Assembly (NCBI GenBank): GCA_002335605.1
Contig: BEDY01000014.1
Coordinates: 1-64,000, forward strand
Direction: 5' to 3'
Length of the DNA: 64,000 nt
DNA from: Prillingera fragicola
Taxonomy: Eukaryota > Basidiomycota > Tremellomycetes > Trichosporonales > Trichosporonaceae
The notes beneath the pieces were generated by a model. That model was not told the DNA's origin and made no database searches. It worked only from the letters and a program-made list of their open reading frames with translations. Shown here piece after piece: positions 28,004-40,400 of the stretch. Positions within the stretch are counted from its first letter, which is position 1. Each line of letters opens with the position of its first letter. The position numbers and the translations under genes were made by a program.

Positions 28004-31000
28004 ATGCCGTCTTCACGGCGAGCCGCTACCAAGCAGGTAGACTATGTTATAGCTGATAGCGACTCTGAGGCAGACGAGACGCCTATGCCCCTAAAGCGCG
28101 TCCCTCGACGGGTGAGTAATGTCGCGCAAGCTGTAATATCAGCATTAACGACGCAGGCGGTGGCAGCGATCGAGACCGACTCTGACGTCGAGATACTGCC
28201 ATTGCAAGAGAGTCAGAAGGACAATAAACGCAAACGGGTACGTTGCCAGCCATCGTTCCTGTGCTCACATGTCCCAGGCTCTCACGGAGTCTGACAGTGA
28301 GGACGACGAACCCGAACTCCTGGAGGAGGAGTACGAGATCGACTACATTCTCGACTCGCGCTGGAAGAACTATGGCGGCAAAGATGTCTTTGAATACTTT
28401 ATTCATTGGCGAGGGTATGGCGAGGAGGACCGCACATGGACTCTTGGCAACCAGTTCGAGGACGACGACCCACCAATCCTCGACTTTCACAAGCGCTACC
28501 CACGGAAGCCGCGTCGCACTCAGCGCACCATTGCTGATCTCATGAAAGGCCTCGCTGCCAAGAAGCCTGAGCAAAAGCAAGCAACTGCACCAAAGGCCGC
28601 TCCCAAGGCAGCCAAACCTTCCCAGCCCAAAATGGAGTCCTCCCCAAAGAGGCGCAAGGTGGTCGAAGTCGTAATCACGTCGCCCGCCCGCAAGAGGGCG
28701 CCTGGCAAGGAGAACCGTCGCATCTCGAAGCAACAGAGTGAAGAGGATTCGGACCCCGACTTTGTTCAAGAAGACGATGCCGATGACGACGCGAGCTTCA
28801 AGTCAGACTCTGAGGAGGAGGAGGAGGCCTCCAAGTCTGGATCGAGCCCAGAGTCCAGTGAGGACGTGGACGATGGTGAGTGCTCTAAGGCAGGATGATA
28901 TCTTACTCTAGAACCCACCGCCCGCACAAAGAAGACAAACGGAGGATGGGGTGCTCGTCCCAAAGGCCCCAAAAAAGCGCCTGTCAATCTGTGAGTGTTG
29001 CAACAAGACGTCTGGCTAATAGGTAGCGGCAACTACAGGACCGGAGTCCTACCGCTCAAAGTCAAGGGCGACGCCAAGAACATGGCCAAGAACCGAAGCA
29101 TCGACCTGCCCCCAATCCACGACATTGAGGCGATGTTTAACCACCTGGTATCACGGGTTAGTGCTGACTGCGGGCATGTGGCTAACTGTTTCAGCTTCCC
29201 GACATCGCCGATGTCGTGAAGCGTCTGAATGGTCGAAAATTGCGTGTCGCTACCATGTGCTCGTACGTGCCCGTTATTGACAGTCCTGACAGCTCAGCGG
29301 CACAGAGTCGCCTCTGCTGGCCCTCAACATGATCGCCAATGCCATTCATAAGAATCACGGAGTTACGCTTGGCTTTGATCACGTCTTCTCGTGTGAGATT
29401 GAGCCTTTCAAGCAGGCCTACATTGAGCGCAACTTTGCGCCGCCCGTTCTATTCCGCGACGTGACTGAGCTGGGGCAGAAGAAAGCCCACACTGCATACG
29501 GTTCCATGGCGGAGGTGCCGGGAAACGTTGACGTGAGTGTCTCCTGGAGGTCAAAACTGATGATGAAGATGCTGGTAGCCGGAACCTCCTGTGTGGATTA
29601 CTCTGGTCTGAACAACGAAAAGCAAGATATTGACGCCAACGGCGAGTCTGGACGTACCTTCCGAGGCATGCTCCAATGGGTCAAGAAACACAAGCCCCCT
29701 ATTGTCATTCTCGAGAATGTGTGTAGCGCACCCTGGGACAAGGTCGTCGGATACTTTGACGAGGCAGGCTACGACGCTCAGTATCAAAGGTAAATTGGAG
29801 TCTTGCTTCTAGGCTAACTGCAACAGGCTTGACACCAAAGAGTACTACATTCCGCACACTCGCACCCGTGTGTACCTCTTTGCCACTCCAAAGCAAGGCA
29901 GCAAGGAGCACTTGTCCGAGAAGTGGGCCGTCACCGTTCGCGATCTTCGCCGGCCGTGGTCCTCGCCATTCGAGGCATTCCTCTTGAAAGTGGATGACGA
30001 CAATATTCACCGATCCCGACTCGACCTTGCGGCAGCCAAGCTGGCAAGGGATGGAACTCAGCGCAAGGCTACCGACTGGGGCAGGTGTGAATCGCGTCAC
30101 GCCCGAGCACGCCAAGAGGAGGAACTTGGTGTGCTGCGACCCCTCACTTCGTGGCAGGAGGCGGGCGTTTGCAAGGGTCTTGACTGGACGTGGAATGACT
30201 GGCTGCTGGGGCAGACGGAGCGCGTCCTGGATCTTTTGGAGATTTCAACGCTTCGAATGGCCAAGGATGGTGTGGACGCTGGGTTCAAAGCTTGCATTTG
30301 GAACGTTAGTCAAAATGTCGATCGCCAAACCGGTTCCTCACGCACTGCTCTAGCCCCCTGCCTGACTCCCAACATGATTCCATGGGTCACCAACCGAGGC
30401 GGCCCTGTCACGGGGCGCGAAGCTCTAGCACTGCAAGGCATTCCCGTGCGCGAACTTTTGCTTACCAGTGAGAGCGAGGACCAGCTTGCCGATCTGGCTG
30501 GCAATGCCATGACCACTACCGTCGTTGGTGCATCGATGCTTGCCGCTCTCCATGTGGCACTCAAGAGACTTCCTCCGGGGGACGACGCCATGGCAGAGGC
30601 AGCTGATCAACACGATGCCGAAGACCGCGCAAGACGAGAGGTGGCAGACCGCATTGTGGGAGAGGATTCACTCCACCAGCAGACTCTCGATCTCGCCAAA
30701 ATTAGCAGTGCCGACCTGGTCAAGGTCATGCGCTTTGCCGAGCGTAGCTCACGCCACTGCGTGTGCGAGGGTCAGTCCGGTATGGCTGCGGCTGCAATCG
30801 ATGAGTGCACAGCTTGTGGTTATCGCGCTTGCAGGTCATGCGGAGGACGACCCGAACACGTCTACGAGTCATGCACGCGCGAACGCGTCGACCCAGCCGA
30901 CTTTGAAAAACACTTTAAGGAGCTCCTGCCCATGCGAGTTAGCATTGCAGGTCTCACCACCTCCTCACTCGACAGTGTGCGTCAAGGCAGTGACGTGGAC

Positions 31001-34000
31001 ATCAAGGACGATGACTGGGCTTTGTGGAGTTGTGCCGTTTTGGAAAGTATCAAGGACGCCGAGTTCCGATTCCGGTATCTCCAGCGGCAGACGACCTGGA
31101 CAGCCGTATACGAAGCGCCATGTGCCATTCTCGAGCTGTGTTTGAGGAGCCAAGGCGCTGAGTGGCGCCTGACGATCAAGGCCCCGGACGATGAGCCTGT
31201 CAACAGTCGACTGCGCGAACTGTTGCTTCGTCCTGTGGCGCGTCTGCGTCTGGATCTGGATGAGGGTAGTAATGTGTTGGACGGCAAATGGGACCTTTGT
31301 CTCCCCTCGTATCGATCCATCAAGGTTGAAGTTCATGGACGCGGGGAGGCAGTCCCTAGTTGGCACGCCACACTCGGTCTGCAAGGCAACCTTGAAGGCT
31401 CCAGCCGCTGGTCCAAGATTCAGATCACAGTTCCCGAAGAAGAAAAGCAGTATCTCGACCGCGACATCTCCGGGACCTATTCATTGCTTCCAAAGTGCGG
31501 TCAGGCGATGAGCTCGCTTCATGTCAAGGACTCGGCGAATGATGAGGCTGACTCCTCTCCCCTCTTCTTCTTTTTGGAGTCTACACGTTGTGGTGAAGCC
31601 AAGGACGACTGCTTTATCTTCTCCACTTCCATCGAACGTACCGATTACGGCACAGAGCGCGACATTGTGGCGTCTCTGTCAAGTAAGTGGCGCGAGTCTT
31701 CAAAGCTCAAGGAGATCGTCACTTTGAACGTGCGGGGCTCGTGGCTCCCTTGCCGCTCAGCCCACCTCACTGCGATTGGGGGCGACGAGATTGTTGTGGA
31801 CGACAACGCCGCAGAGCGCGACCAGGCCACGTACGCGATCCCCCAGTCTGCTGCTGCAGTCTCGAAGGCCTCCAAGGGTTGTGCCCACTCGGCAGCCATT
31901 TTGTCCGTCAAGGTTCCTCTCGATCCCTCACACGCCGAGGATATGTGGCGCAAAGGCGAATGGGGAGAAGTTGACCTTCGCCATCAAGGCAATACCGCCT
32001 TCGCCAACTTGGCGTGGATTACAGAGCGTTTGCCGACACTCGACGGGTTCTCTTCTTGGAATCCTCTCTACGAGGTCGAGGTAAGAGAATAGACGGTGAC
32101 GGAACTGATTTGGCAGGTTGCCGGAGCAGCTTGCTCCAGGTGTGCGCCCTTGCCACCGACGATTCACTGGATGAAGCAGGCGGGTAAACTGAACAAGAAT
32201 GGAGGCAAGACGAAGGCGTCCATCATCTCATTTGAGGATCGACAGCAAGCAGGCCGCTACGAATTTGTACGTCTCATTGTGTGAGTGTCATTGACCACAC
32301 AGGCTCTCAAGAATCGCCCGGCACCATTTGCAGTCCAGCTCCGTCTCGACTCGGACGGAGATGCCACTATGAATATCGGCTCACTTCGCATCGGTCTCAA
32401 CGCCACGTCCCTTTCTCACCGCGCTCTTGCTCGTTTGCCTCCTAGCTCGTCCAAGGGCACAGTTAAGCTATCATGGCGCCTCAAGTCCGGGCAGGTGGCA
32501 GAAGTGCCTCAGCCACCGCGCGTGTTCGTTCTGCCGAGCAACAAGCGAGACCCCGAGCATACACAGCCCCGCGACTTCCTTCTTCCTCTGCGCCCAGAGC
32601 AGCTGCGGTCCGTCTGGTGGATGCTTCAACAAGAGGCTGCCGAGGGCAAGACCCACACGTTTGTGGAGGAGGAGATTTCTGAAGCTGCGCTGCCCGCTCT
32701 CGGTTGGCGAGCTGAAGGCAAGGCTGAGCGCCCCGTCATGGTCCGCGGCGGAGTCATTGCCGACCAGGTAGGCTACGGCAAGACTATCATTTCGCTTGCT
32801 CTCGTTGCAGAGACTAAGGGAGACAAGGCGCCAACCCCAGAGCCGCACGGGCTGATCGACCTGAAGGCGACGCTCATTGTCGTTCCCGGCCATCTCAGCA
32901 AGCAATGGCCCAGTGAAATTGAGCGATTCACGGGCAAACTGTTCAAGACAGTCGTCATTCAAAACATTCGGGACTTGCAGGGGATGAACATTGCCGACCT
33001 GCGTAAAGCAGATGTCATCGTGATTGCGTGCGAAGTCTTGAATTCAGACTCGTACTGGGAGCGCTTTGAGTACCTTGCCGCGCAGCCGGAGGAGTGGCTC
33101 AGCGACAAGCAGGGCAGCAGGTTCTTCACTGAGCGACTCAACACCGCGATGTCGACCTTGCTCGACCAAACCGAGGCCCTCAAGACTAAAGGAGGCGAGG
33201 GCGCTCATCAGCTCCACAAGGCCCAGCGCAAGCGCGCCCTCGACGATGCTCAAAGTAAGAAGGATGAGCTCCGCGCTGCGAACTTTGGCAAGCGGCTTAA
33301 AGGTGCTGCCTATCGTGACAAGTATGACGACGCGGCACCGGCGCGCAAGAAGCCCATGGCCGACGGCCCTGCGCGCTGGGACGTCGACAGCGAGGATGAG
33401 AGCGAAATCGTCGAAATTGATATTCCCACACCAACTTTCCGCAAGGCTACTGGCAAGGAGTCACTGGAGAGTTCCAGCGTACAAAGCAGCTATGAGTTGC
33501 TGGCGTGCCCGATCATGCACATGTTCCGGTGAGTAGTCGCCTTCTGGCAATGCTGACCAACAGATTCCGTCGTGTCATTGCCGACGAGTTCACTTACCTG
33601 GATAAGCGAGCTCTAGCCGGCGTCCACCGCCTGACCTCCTGCTACAAGTGGGTGTTGTCAGGAACGCCGCCTGTCAACGACTTCCCCGCTATTCGTAGCA
33701 TTGCCACTTTCATGGGTGTGCATCTTGGTGTCGAAGACGACGGAGAGGGTTCTTCCCAGTTTCAAAAGTCTCGCGCAAAGGAACAGACGGCAGCTGAGAA
33801 GTTCCACGCCTTCCGCGAAGTCCATACCTCCGCTTGGCACCAGCGCCGTGACGACCTCGGACAGGAGTTCCTCGACATTTTCGTTCGGCAGAATGTGGCG
33901 GAGATTGAAGACATTCCGACTGTCGAGCACATTCACAATATCAAGCTTCCAGCATCGGAGGGAGCGGTCTATCTCGAACTCGAGCACCATCTCCAAGCAC

Positions 34001-35445
34001 TGGAAATGCAAGCGTATGTACCTTTCTGGAAGGACTAATGCTTACGTATCAGGCGTAAAGAGACCAAGTTCAAGAATGTCTCCCAAGGTGATCGCAATGC
34101 CCGCCTCGAAGAGGCGTTGGCGGACTCCAAGACGGCCGAGGAAGCTTTACTGAAGCGTTGCTGCCATTTTACGCTCGACCTCACCGACAAGAAACGAGAC
34201 GCCAAGTCTGCCACTGAGGCTTGCGAGCACATTGCCAGTGCTCGCAGGAAGCAACTCGAAGGCTGTGAAAACGATTTATTCAAATCCATCAACCATGCCG
34301 TGGGCCTGCATGCGTTGGTCCGCAAGAAGGGTGGCTTTGGGTCCAAGGAGGAGCGTCAACCTTTCAAGGAGTGGCTCGAGTTTTCGTTCGACATATCCAA
34401 ACATCATGGCGACGCCGAAGCCGCCCGACGCCTCGTCAAAGTGCTGAACAAGTGCAACATTCTTGCCAGCAGTATACCCAGTGCCCCGTCCGACAACAAG
34501 TTGCCCAAGGTTGACGCCAAGACGGCAGTCGAGGACATCAAGTGGGAGCTGCGCGAGCAGACTCATCTGCTTCGGCGCCTGTCCAAGGAGCTTGTGGCCC
34601 GCGTGCGCTCCTTGCGTTTCTTTGAAGTGGTTCGCAAATTGCAGCGCAACGAGGCCGAAGCTGTCGAGGTGCTCGAAGCATCGTCTTGTGGACACCAGCC
34701 CTCGGCAGATTCGACCCTTGAAATGTCGGTATTGAGTTGCTGCGGCCATGTCTCATGCCACGACTGCATGGTCGAGGCTGTGAATAATCAGCGATGTGTA
34801 GCAGGAGATGACTGCCATGCTGCAGTTCGGCAGACAAACATTGTCAAGGTCTCTGCGCTCGGAATCGAGGGAGAGCTTTCTTCGGGGCGATATGGCGCCA
34901 AGCTTCAGCGCCTGGTCGACCTGATCAACAGTATTCCAAAGCGCGAGCGTGTGCTAGTTTTCCACCAGTGGGATGATCTGAACACCAAAGTGACCGAGGC
35001 TCTGAAGGCGGGTGGTATCGACTACGAAAAGCTATCTGGCAGCGTCAAGAGCAAGGCCAACACTTTGGACCGATTCCAATCGTCAGAGGCTGCCCGCGTT
35101 CTTCTTCTCCGAATCAACGATGCGTCTGCATCGGGTGCCAACCTCACTACTGCCAACCATGTCATCTTCCTGGGGCCTCTGTTTACTACGACGCTGCTAG
35201 GTTATCGCGCCACCGAGACCCAGGCTATCGGACGTATTCGTCGCTTCGGACAGCAAAGGACGGTTCACATTCACCGTTTACTGGCCCTAGACACGATTGA
35301 CATGACAATTTTCGAGTCACGCTTGGCTGAGCTCCGAGCTAAGCCGGACCATGTCGAGATTCCCCGCGATGTGTATGTGCCCAGCAAGCGCAAAGCGAAG
35401 GCGCACAGCGAGAGTGATGCCGAGGCCATTGAGATCGACCTCTGA
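28004..35445 (+). CDS. DNMT5: DNMT5-type DNA cytosine methyltransferase with RING and SNF2 ATPase
   Basis: Nuclear ATP-dependent cytosine-5 methyltransferase. In Cryptococcus the family maintains CG methylation on H3K9-methylated chromatin. Length is about 2,330 residues. Domains in order: an acidic N-terminus; a chromodomain at about residues 80-140 (YEIDYILDSRWKNYGG, FEYFIHWRGYGEEDRTW); a methyltransferase at about 350-560, with motif I CSGTESPLLAL, catalytic Cys in GTSCVDYSGLN, ENV in VILENVC, and RTRVYLFAT; and a cysteine cluster at about 815-850. Then come SNF2 motif I ADQVGYGKT near 1460, motif II as IADEFTYL near 1720, RING-like cysteines near 2070-2110 (SCCGHVSCHDC), and motif VI QAIGRIRRFGQQR near 2250. 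First exons are 28004-28111, 28157-28237 and 28278-28875; the large exon is about 29827-32081. The SNF2 module has a long charged insert between motifs I and II. Confidence 0.93.
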
Positions 35446-35664
35446 GCACCAGCCGCATTCCCGCCTCTCATGCCCATGTAATTTTATGCACAATTTTCAT
35501 AATTATCTGCTGTCAGTGTGCAGCTTCCAGCGGTTTGCAAATAGTTTCTGCTTCAGTTATGCACATTTGGGTGCATGAACACGGGACCGACAAGCCCTTG
35601 GCTGCCTGGCATGATATGGAAACAAGCTATACTGGCATTTATACAAATGACGTCCAGTGACGTT

Positions 35665-37798
35665 TTAATTGCTGTCCGGTTCGGGCTTGAGGTCTATGGC
35701 AAGGTAGCGAAGGTGGCTTTTATCAACACCAAACTTCTGGGAGCGCCTAGGGAGGGGAGCTTTGGGGCGAGGGGGGGAGGGGCTGGGAGACCTCTTGAGC
35801 ATCATGGTGGTGGAAGAGGTCTCGCGGTCTGAGAGCAGGTCCGAGTGCAGCACGTTTGAAGCTTCGGGAACGAGTGGACAAGAAGCTTCCATTCTCACTG
35901 GTACGTTGTGGAGTGGCTGCTGGTCATCACCGTCGTGCACTGCTCGTTGATACTTGGGGGATGGTCCATTGTTGTCGTACGACGGCTCTTGCAGCACTCG
36001 TTGGATGTGGTCTATCGCCCGTGCCCCACGGGTGTCGTGAATGTTGTGCTGCGACCGAAATGGGTGAGACGCCGAGGTCCGCTCGTTCTCCCGTGCTTCG
36101 GCATACACCTCATGGGCGACGCCTTGAGCCATGGTCGCTCGCCAATCGGGGCCAAACTTGGTCTGCCCGTCAAACCATTGATCGCGCTCGCCCTGAACTG
36201 TGACGACGGCTTCGTCGGATAGTGCTGTAGAGAATGATTCGGCGAGTGTGAAGTAGTCCAACATGTTCCAAGAGGGGATGAAGGAATGAGGGCTAATGCT
36301 GAGCGGACGGAAGAGAGAAACCAGAGCTTGCAGCTCTGGAAGTGTAGAATGGCGAGCGTAAGGGACGGCCTGGAATCAGCCATTACTTCTACTGTGTATA
36401 ACCAACCAGTTTCCGTGGCCAATGCCCTTCACCACAAGCTGCGCCTCTCAGCTTCTCGCTTTTTTCTGTTTCACGTATGTCCCAGCCAGAACCACGTCGC
36501 TCGGACATGGTGACAGTCACGATTAGCTTGTCGGCATTGATAGGATCGAAAAAATTGCAAGGCTGGCACCTCAGGTTGCTGTCGCACGCATGGAAGCGTG
36601 TGGCGTGAGGGTCGGTGGTCACACATCGAGTCAAGAAAGGCATTGACTCTACAGTGCGGTAAATCTCATGTTTGTACCGATCCACGTGAATCTGACAGTG
36701 TCAGCTACGCAAGGAAAGACCGAGCCTGAAATCTCACGGGCGCGTTATATTGACGTGCAACAGCCATCACAACATCTTCCCAGCCAAAGATGTCAATGTC
36801 AAAGAAAAAGACTGTTTCAGGAGGGAAGAGTGCCATGTTCTCCAGCATCCTCTCCACCGCGTGTTCCTGGCTGTCAGTAATTTTGGAGACGCAGGCGTTT
36901 GCTGACTTTTTCTGGCATATCCGTCGTACCCAAACTACATTGTTAGCCAGCTCCAACGACCTTGACATGGTCTCACTCACAAACAGCTTGTATCGAGATA
37001 GATTCGATCAAGAGTACGCCGAATCAATGGACCCTCGAGCTGGCTGCCGTTGACGAATGTAGGGTGCAAAAAGTCTTGGACAGACGGGGCGCGCCGAAGA
37101 TTCTCCATGAAGCGTCGGTCTGAGCGAACGTCTCCGGTGTGGAGGACGGCAAAGTCAGGGGACGTAATGAGGAACCTAGCAGTCAGCATGTAAAGAGATG
37201 TATAAACGTGCATGGCCGATCCGGGACAGTGGTTTGCCTCGAGAGCGGTGATGGTAACGGAAATGTCTTTGCCTTCGTAATGGCCGAGGTTGAACAGTGT
37301 GGGCCTGCCGTATTCCAGTGTTATCTGTTTTGGATTCAGCGTTGCATGGATACTCTCGGCTTACCAGGCAATCCACGTTGCGGCCATTGGGCTTAGCAGG
37401 ATCGACGGGGCGAGGCCGTAGCCCTTCAAATAGCTTGCGCGGCACTTCTTGGACACCCTTATGAACGTTTTCGCGCGACTTCTGTTGCTCCAACTTGAGC
37501 AACATCTTTTTGGTCTCTGGGGTGCAGACGATACGTCCAACGAAAGCGCCAGTAAGACCAGTCAGGTGGTCGGTATGTACGTGGGTCAGGAGGAAGAGCC
37601 TCGCCGGCGGAGCAGGGCGAGGTGGCAGCGAGGGCTCGCGGGGTACAGGCAGGAGCCATGGTGGCCGAGGAAACTCTGGCGGCTCACCAAAGGAGTCGAC
37701 GCGAATGAGGGGACACTCCAAGATGTATCCTTCTACGGCTTTTCAGCGAGTCTCCCAAGATATTTGATGCGTGTTGCTCACTGTGCAGGCCTGCCATG
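35665..37798 (-). CDS. Artemis/SNM1-like metallo-beta-lactamase nuclease
   Basis: Beta-CASP-family DNA nuclease related to DCLRE1C (Artemis) and SNM1/PSO2, acting in DNA end or cross-link repair. The start is the ATG at 37798 in a 16-nt first coding exon (37783-37798). After the intron at 37733-37782 the protein reads GYILECPLIRVDSFGEP. Metal motifs are FLLTHVHTDHLTGL (HxHxDH), ANHCPGSAM and VLHTGDVR. Beta-CASP/DRMBL-type parts are ETVFFFDIDIFGWEDVV, then RHSTLPELQALVSLFRPLSI, which is Artemis-like. The C-terminal 170 residues are polar and probably disordered, ending at 35665. The join after ANHCPGSAM is uncertain: a 32-nt intron-like stretch would break frame and may simply be coding. It is convergent with DNMT5, 219 bp apart. 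Confidence 0.8.
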
Positions 37799-38084
37799 GC
37801 ATTGAAGTGTGGGGAAGCAACAAGGCAATGTTGGCCACCCACGGTTCAAAGGAAGGCACACGAACGGACCACCAAAGTGGAGGTCGGTTGACTGGACCTC
37901 GTGGCTGGACCTGAAACCGCCCCTGAGACCTGTTACGGCAGCGGAAGCAAAAAGTTGGGGGAGGCCGTGGCCCAATGGAAAGTCCATCTAAAGTTATAAA
38001 CATGGGAGTACAGAGAATGGACAACAGGTCACAATGTCTACAGTGATGGTGGTGATAGCACAATGGGGAGGGCTCTTCTATAGC
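37799..38084. other. Short intergenic region
   Basis: 286 bp between two minus-strand genes. It holds the promoter of the Artemis-like gene and the 3' end of the FYVE gene. Nothing else is seen. Confidence 0.4.
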
Positions 38085-39301
38085 TTAAAAGGTAGACCAA
38101 TCAAGCTCCCTCTCCAGCGGAGTACGAGTTCCCGTGGAGGCCGCGTACTTGCGGTAAGACCCGGCGTCGTCGGTATCATTGTCCGAGTCCGCGTCGCTGC
38201 CAACGGGCGTCTGGGCCCAGCTACCGCGAACATTGCGACGCTGGCGGAGAGACAGGCGCTCGAGCTTTTTCTCGACGGCGTTGCGGCGCTCACTGATCGA
38301 CGGTGCAAAGAGGGGGGCAACGGCTCGGGTGGTGGCCGTGGGAGACTGTCCCCGACGCGAGTGCGAGGCCTGGACTGCCAAGGGGTAGAGTGACAAAACT
38401 CCAGAACGGTCCATCCAGTCCTCAATTGGGGCAAGGCGAGGGTGGGTCTCCTCAACGGCTTCGTAGGAAAGTGACCGACCGAGAGTGGGCTCGGGGTTGA
38501 CCAAAGTGTCATCCACGGCTGAGTCTGCCGAGCTCGTTAGACTGGGAACATCGCTCTCGCGACGTTCCGCGATACTCTCGCTGAGAGCGTTGTAGCATCC
38601 GTCGCAGACACGTTGCGAGATGATTCGGCGGTCGTTGTCCTCGGCATTTTGAAGAGACACGCGATTGGATGAATGGTTGTTGCAAAAGATGAGGCCACAC
38701 CGGCGGCAGTGGTGGCGACGGGGACGCAATGAGAGGGCAGTCTGGGCAAACATGGTGCAGCAGAAGGGGTAGTTGCAGAGAGCAGACTCCTCATCGGGCT
38801 GTGGGGTTAGTATTAAATCGGACTTGGTCTCAGAAAACTCACCTGCCAGGAGCTGCGGGGCTTGGCGGCTGGCACCGTCGGCTTGACCGAGCGCAGCAGG
38901 TCAACACAGCCCTCGACCGGGTCGGCAAAGCGGGCGCTAACACCGCTGATGCGAGAGACCACACCGTCCGACGACGCGCGCCTCAAGGCATTTGTGGGTC
39001 GAGGATAGTTGACCTTGAGCAATGCGTCGGGCGAGTGAGAGTTGAGACTGGGACCCGATCGAGCAGGGCTGAAGGTTGTTGTGGTGGTGGGGGAAGCAGG
39101 AGACGATGCTATTCCGTCAGTGACTGAATCCTGGCCTGGAAAGGCAGCGCAGGCAATATACTTACAAGTAATGACAGGAATAGTGTCCAGGTCTGTACGA
39201 ACAGAGACTTCTACTCCGCTGCGACGAGCATCCTGGCTCAGCTGAGCGGGGCGTCGAAGGTGAATCAGCGACGAGCCTGAGGCGCCGGAAGAGTGAGACA
39301 T
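38085..39301 (-). CDS. FYVE zinc-finger protein
   Basis: Probable PI3P-binding endosomal protein of unknown specific role. Exons are 39166-39301, 38843-39108 and 38085-38798, closing to 371 residues. A Ser/Thr/Pro-rich N-terminal 130 residues is followed by a FYVE-type finger near residues 135-205. Visible parts are CNYPFCCTMF, the phosphoinositide-binding basic motif LRPRRHHCRRCG, then IFCNNHSS and QRVCDGCY. The remaining 170 residues are low-complexity and charged (DADSDNDTDD), with a helical basic stretch (NAVEKKLERLSLRQRRN). No other domain is recognised. Such short FYVE proteins occur in many fungi. Confidence 0.85.
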
Positions 39302-40340
39302 GGTGTGGTTTAGCCAAGAGGACAGGTTGTGTGTAAAGAACAGATGGCTTTGCGTTGGCGTGTGTGTGTGTGTTTGAACAAGAACAGATGATACAAGTGT
39401 GATGAAGAGAATGGACAGCTGGGGGGACAACTGGAGGCTGGCTTGCTCGTGTGATATGAGGACGCTTGACAAGTCTCGGGGGATCGGGGAAGGGACGGGG
39501 GTACTGTACACAGCAAGGCACAAGGGCTGGAGATCTCGAGAGTCCCTGAGCTTGAGCACGCTGGCCAACTGCAGGGATGTCATATCAGAGGGCCAACCTA
39601 CGTTCGGCCCATCATGGTTGACCCGGTGGACCCAGTTGTCGGCGCTCAGCGCTCATTCTATAGCGCTCGGAGCCGTCGGGCAAAAGCCAGCCAGATAGGC
39701 CCCGACCGCCTTGACGTCGAAGGCTTTCCCTTACCCATGTACGTAACCACTTGACCATCCCTGATCCTCGCTTCTGCGCTTGTAAACTTGCGGAGCACTA
39801 GACCCGAGCCTGCCAAAGTCAGCAGGTGGTCTACAAAGGGCAAGGCCAGGGACTGATGCAGAAGGTGAGGGGAAACTCAAGTGATCCATGCGCCACGAAT
39901 GCTGTGGCCGTTGGCCCAGTCGAGTTGTCGGCCTTGGCCATTCTGCCTCAAACATGCTCGTGCCTACTAAGGGATTCGGCGTTCTCTGCTCCCTGGATTT
40001 GTGGATGACCACGCTGGCCAGAGGGGAAGCCGAATAGTGGGATCCTTACGGGCCAGGCAACTGGACCTCAATAGACTGAAGCCATTACTACTAGTTATTG
40101 GAACTTGATTACCCCTGGGACCCCCTGCGTCTGTAAGGAAAAGAGGCTGGACATCGTCGTCCATGAGAGGGTCATCCGTCGTTCCCGGGTGCAGCAGCGA
40201 CGTCTCTCCTCTGCTTCGGGGGTCAGAACTCTTGGAACGACCACAGGGGTCCGTTTACACCGGTGCGGTCGGCTGCGCAGTTGCACAGTTTCCAGGAAGC
40301 AGCGAAGTGACTGCACGGCTGTGCGGCCTCAAGCTCTATA

Positions 40341-40400
40341 CTGCTGGCGGCGCTCTCCTACTGCTGGCGGCGCTCTCCTACTACTGGCGGCGCTCTCCGC
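40341..40400. repeat. Three tandem copies of a 20-bp unit
   Basis: The unit CTGCTGGCGGCGCTCTCCTA occurs at 40341 and 40361 identically. It recurs at 40381 with changes at the fourth position and at the end (CTACTGGCGGCGCTCTCCGC). 20 bp is not a multiple of three, so this is not a simple protein repeat. Confidence 0.9.

Noticed and set aside
39361..39374. GT dinucleotide run, considered as a regulatory element
   Set aside because: Only about seven units; ordinary short microsatellite in a promoter.
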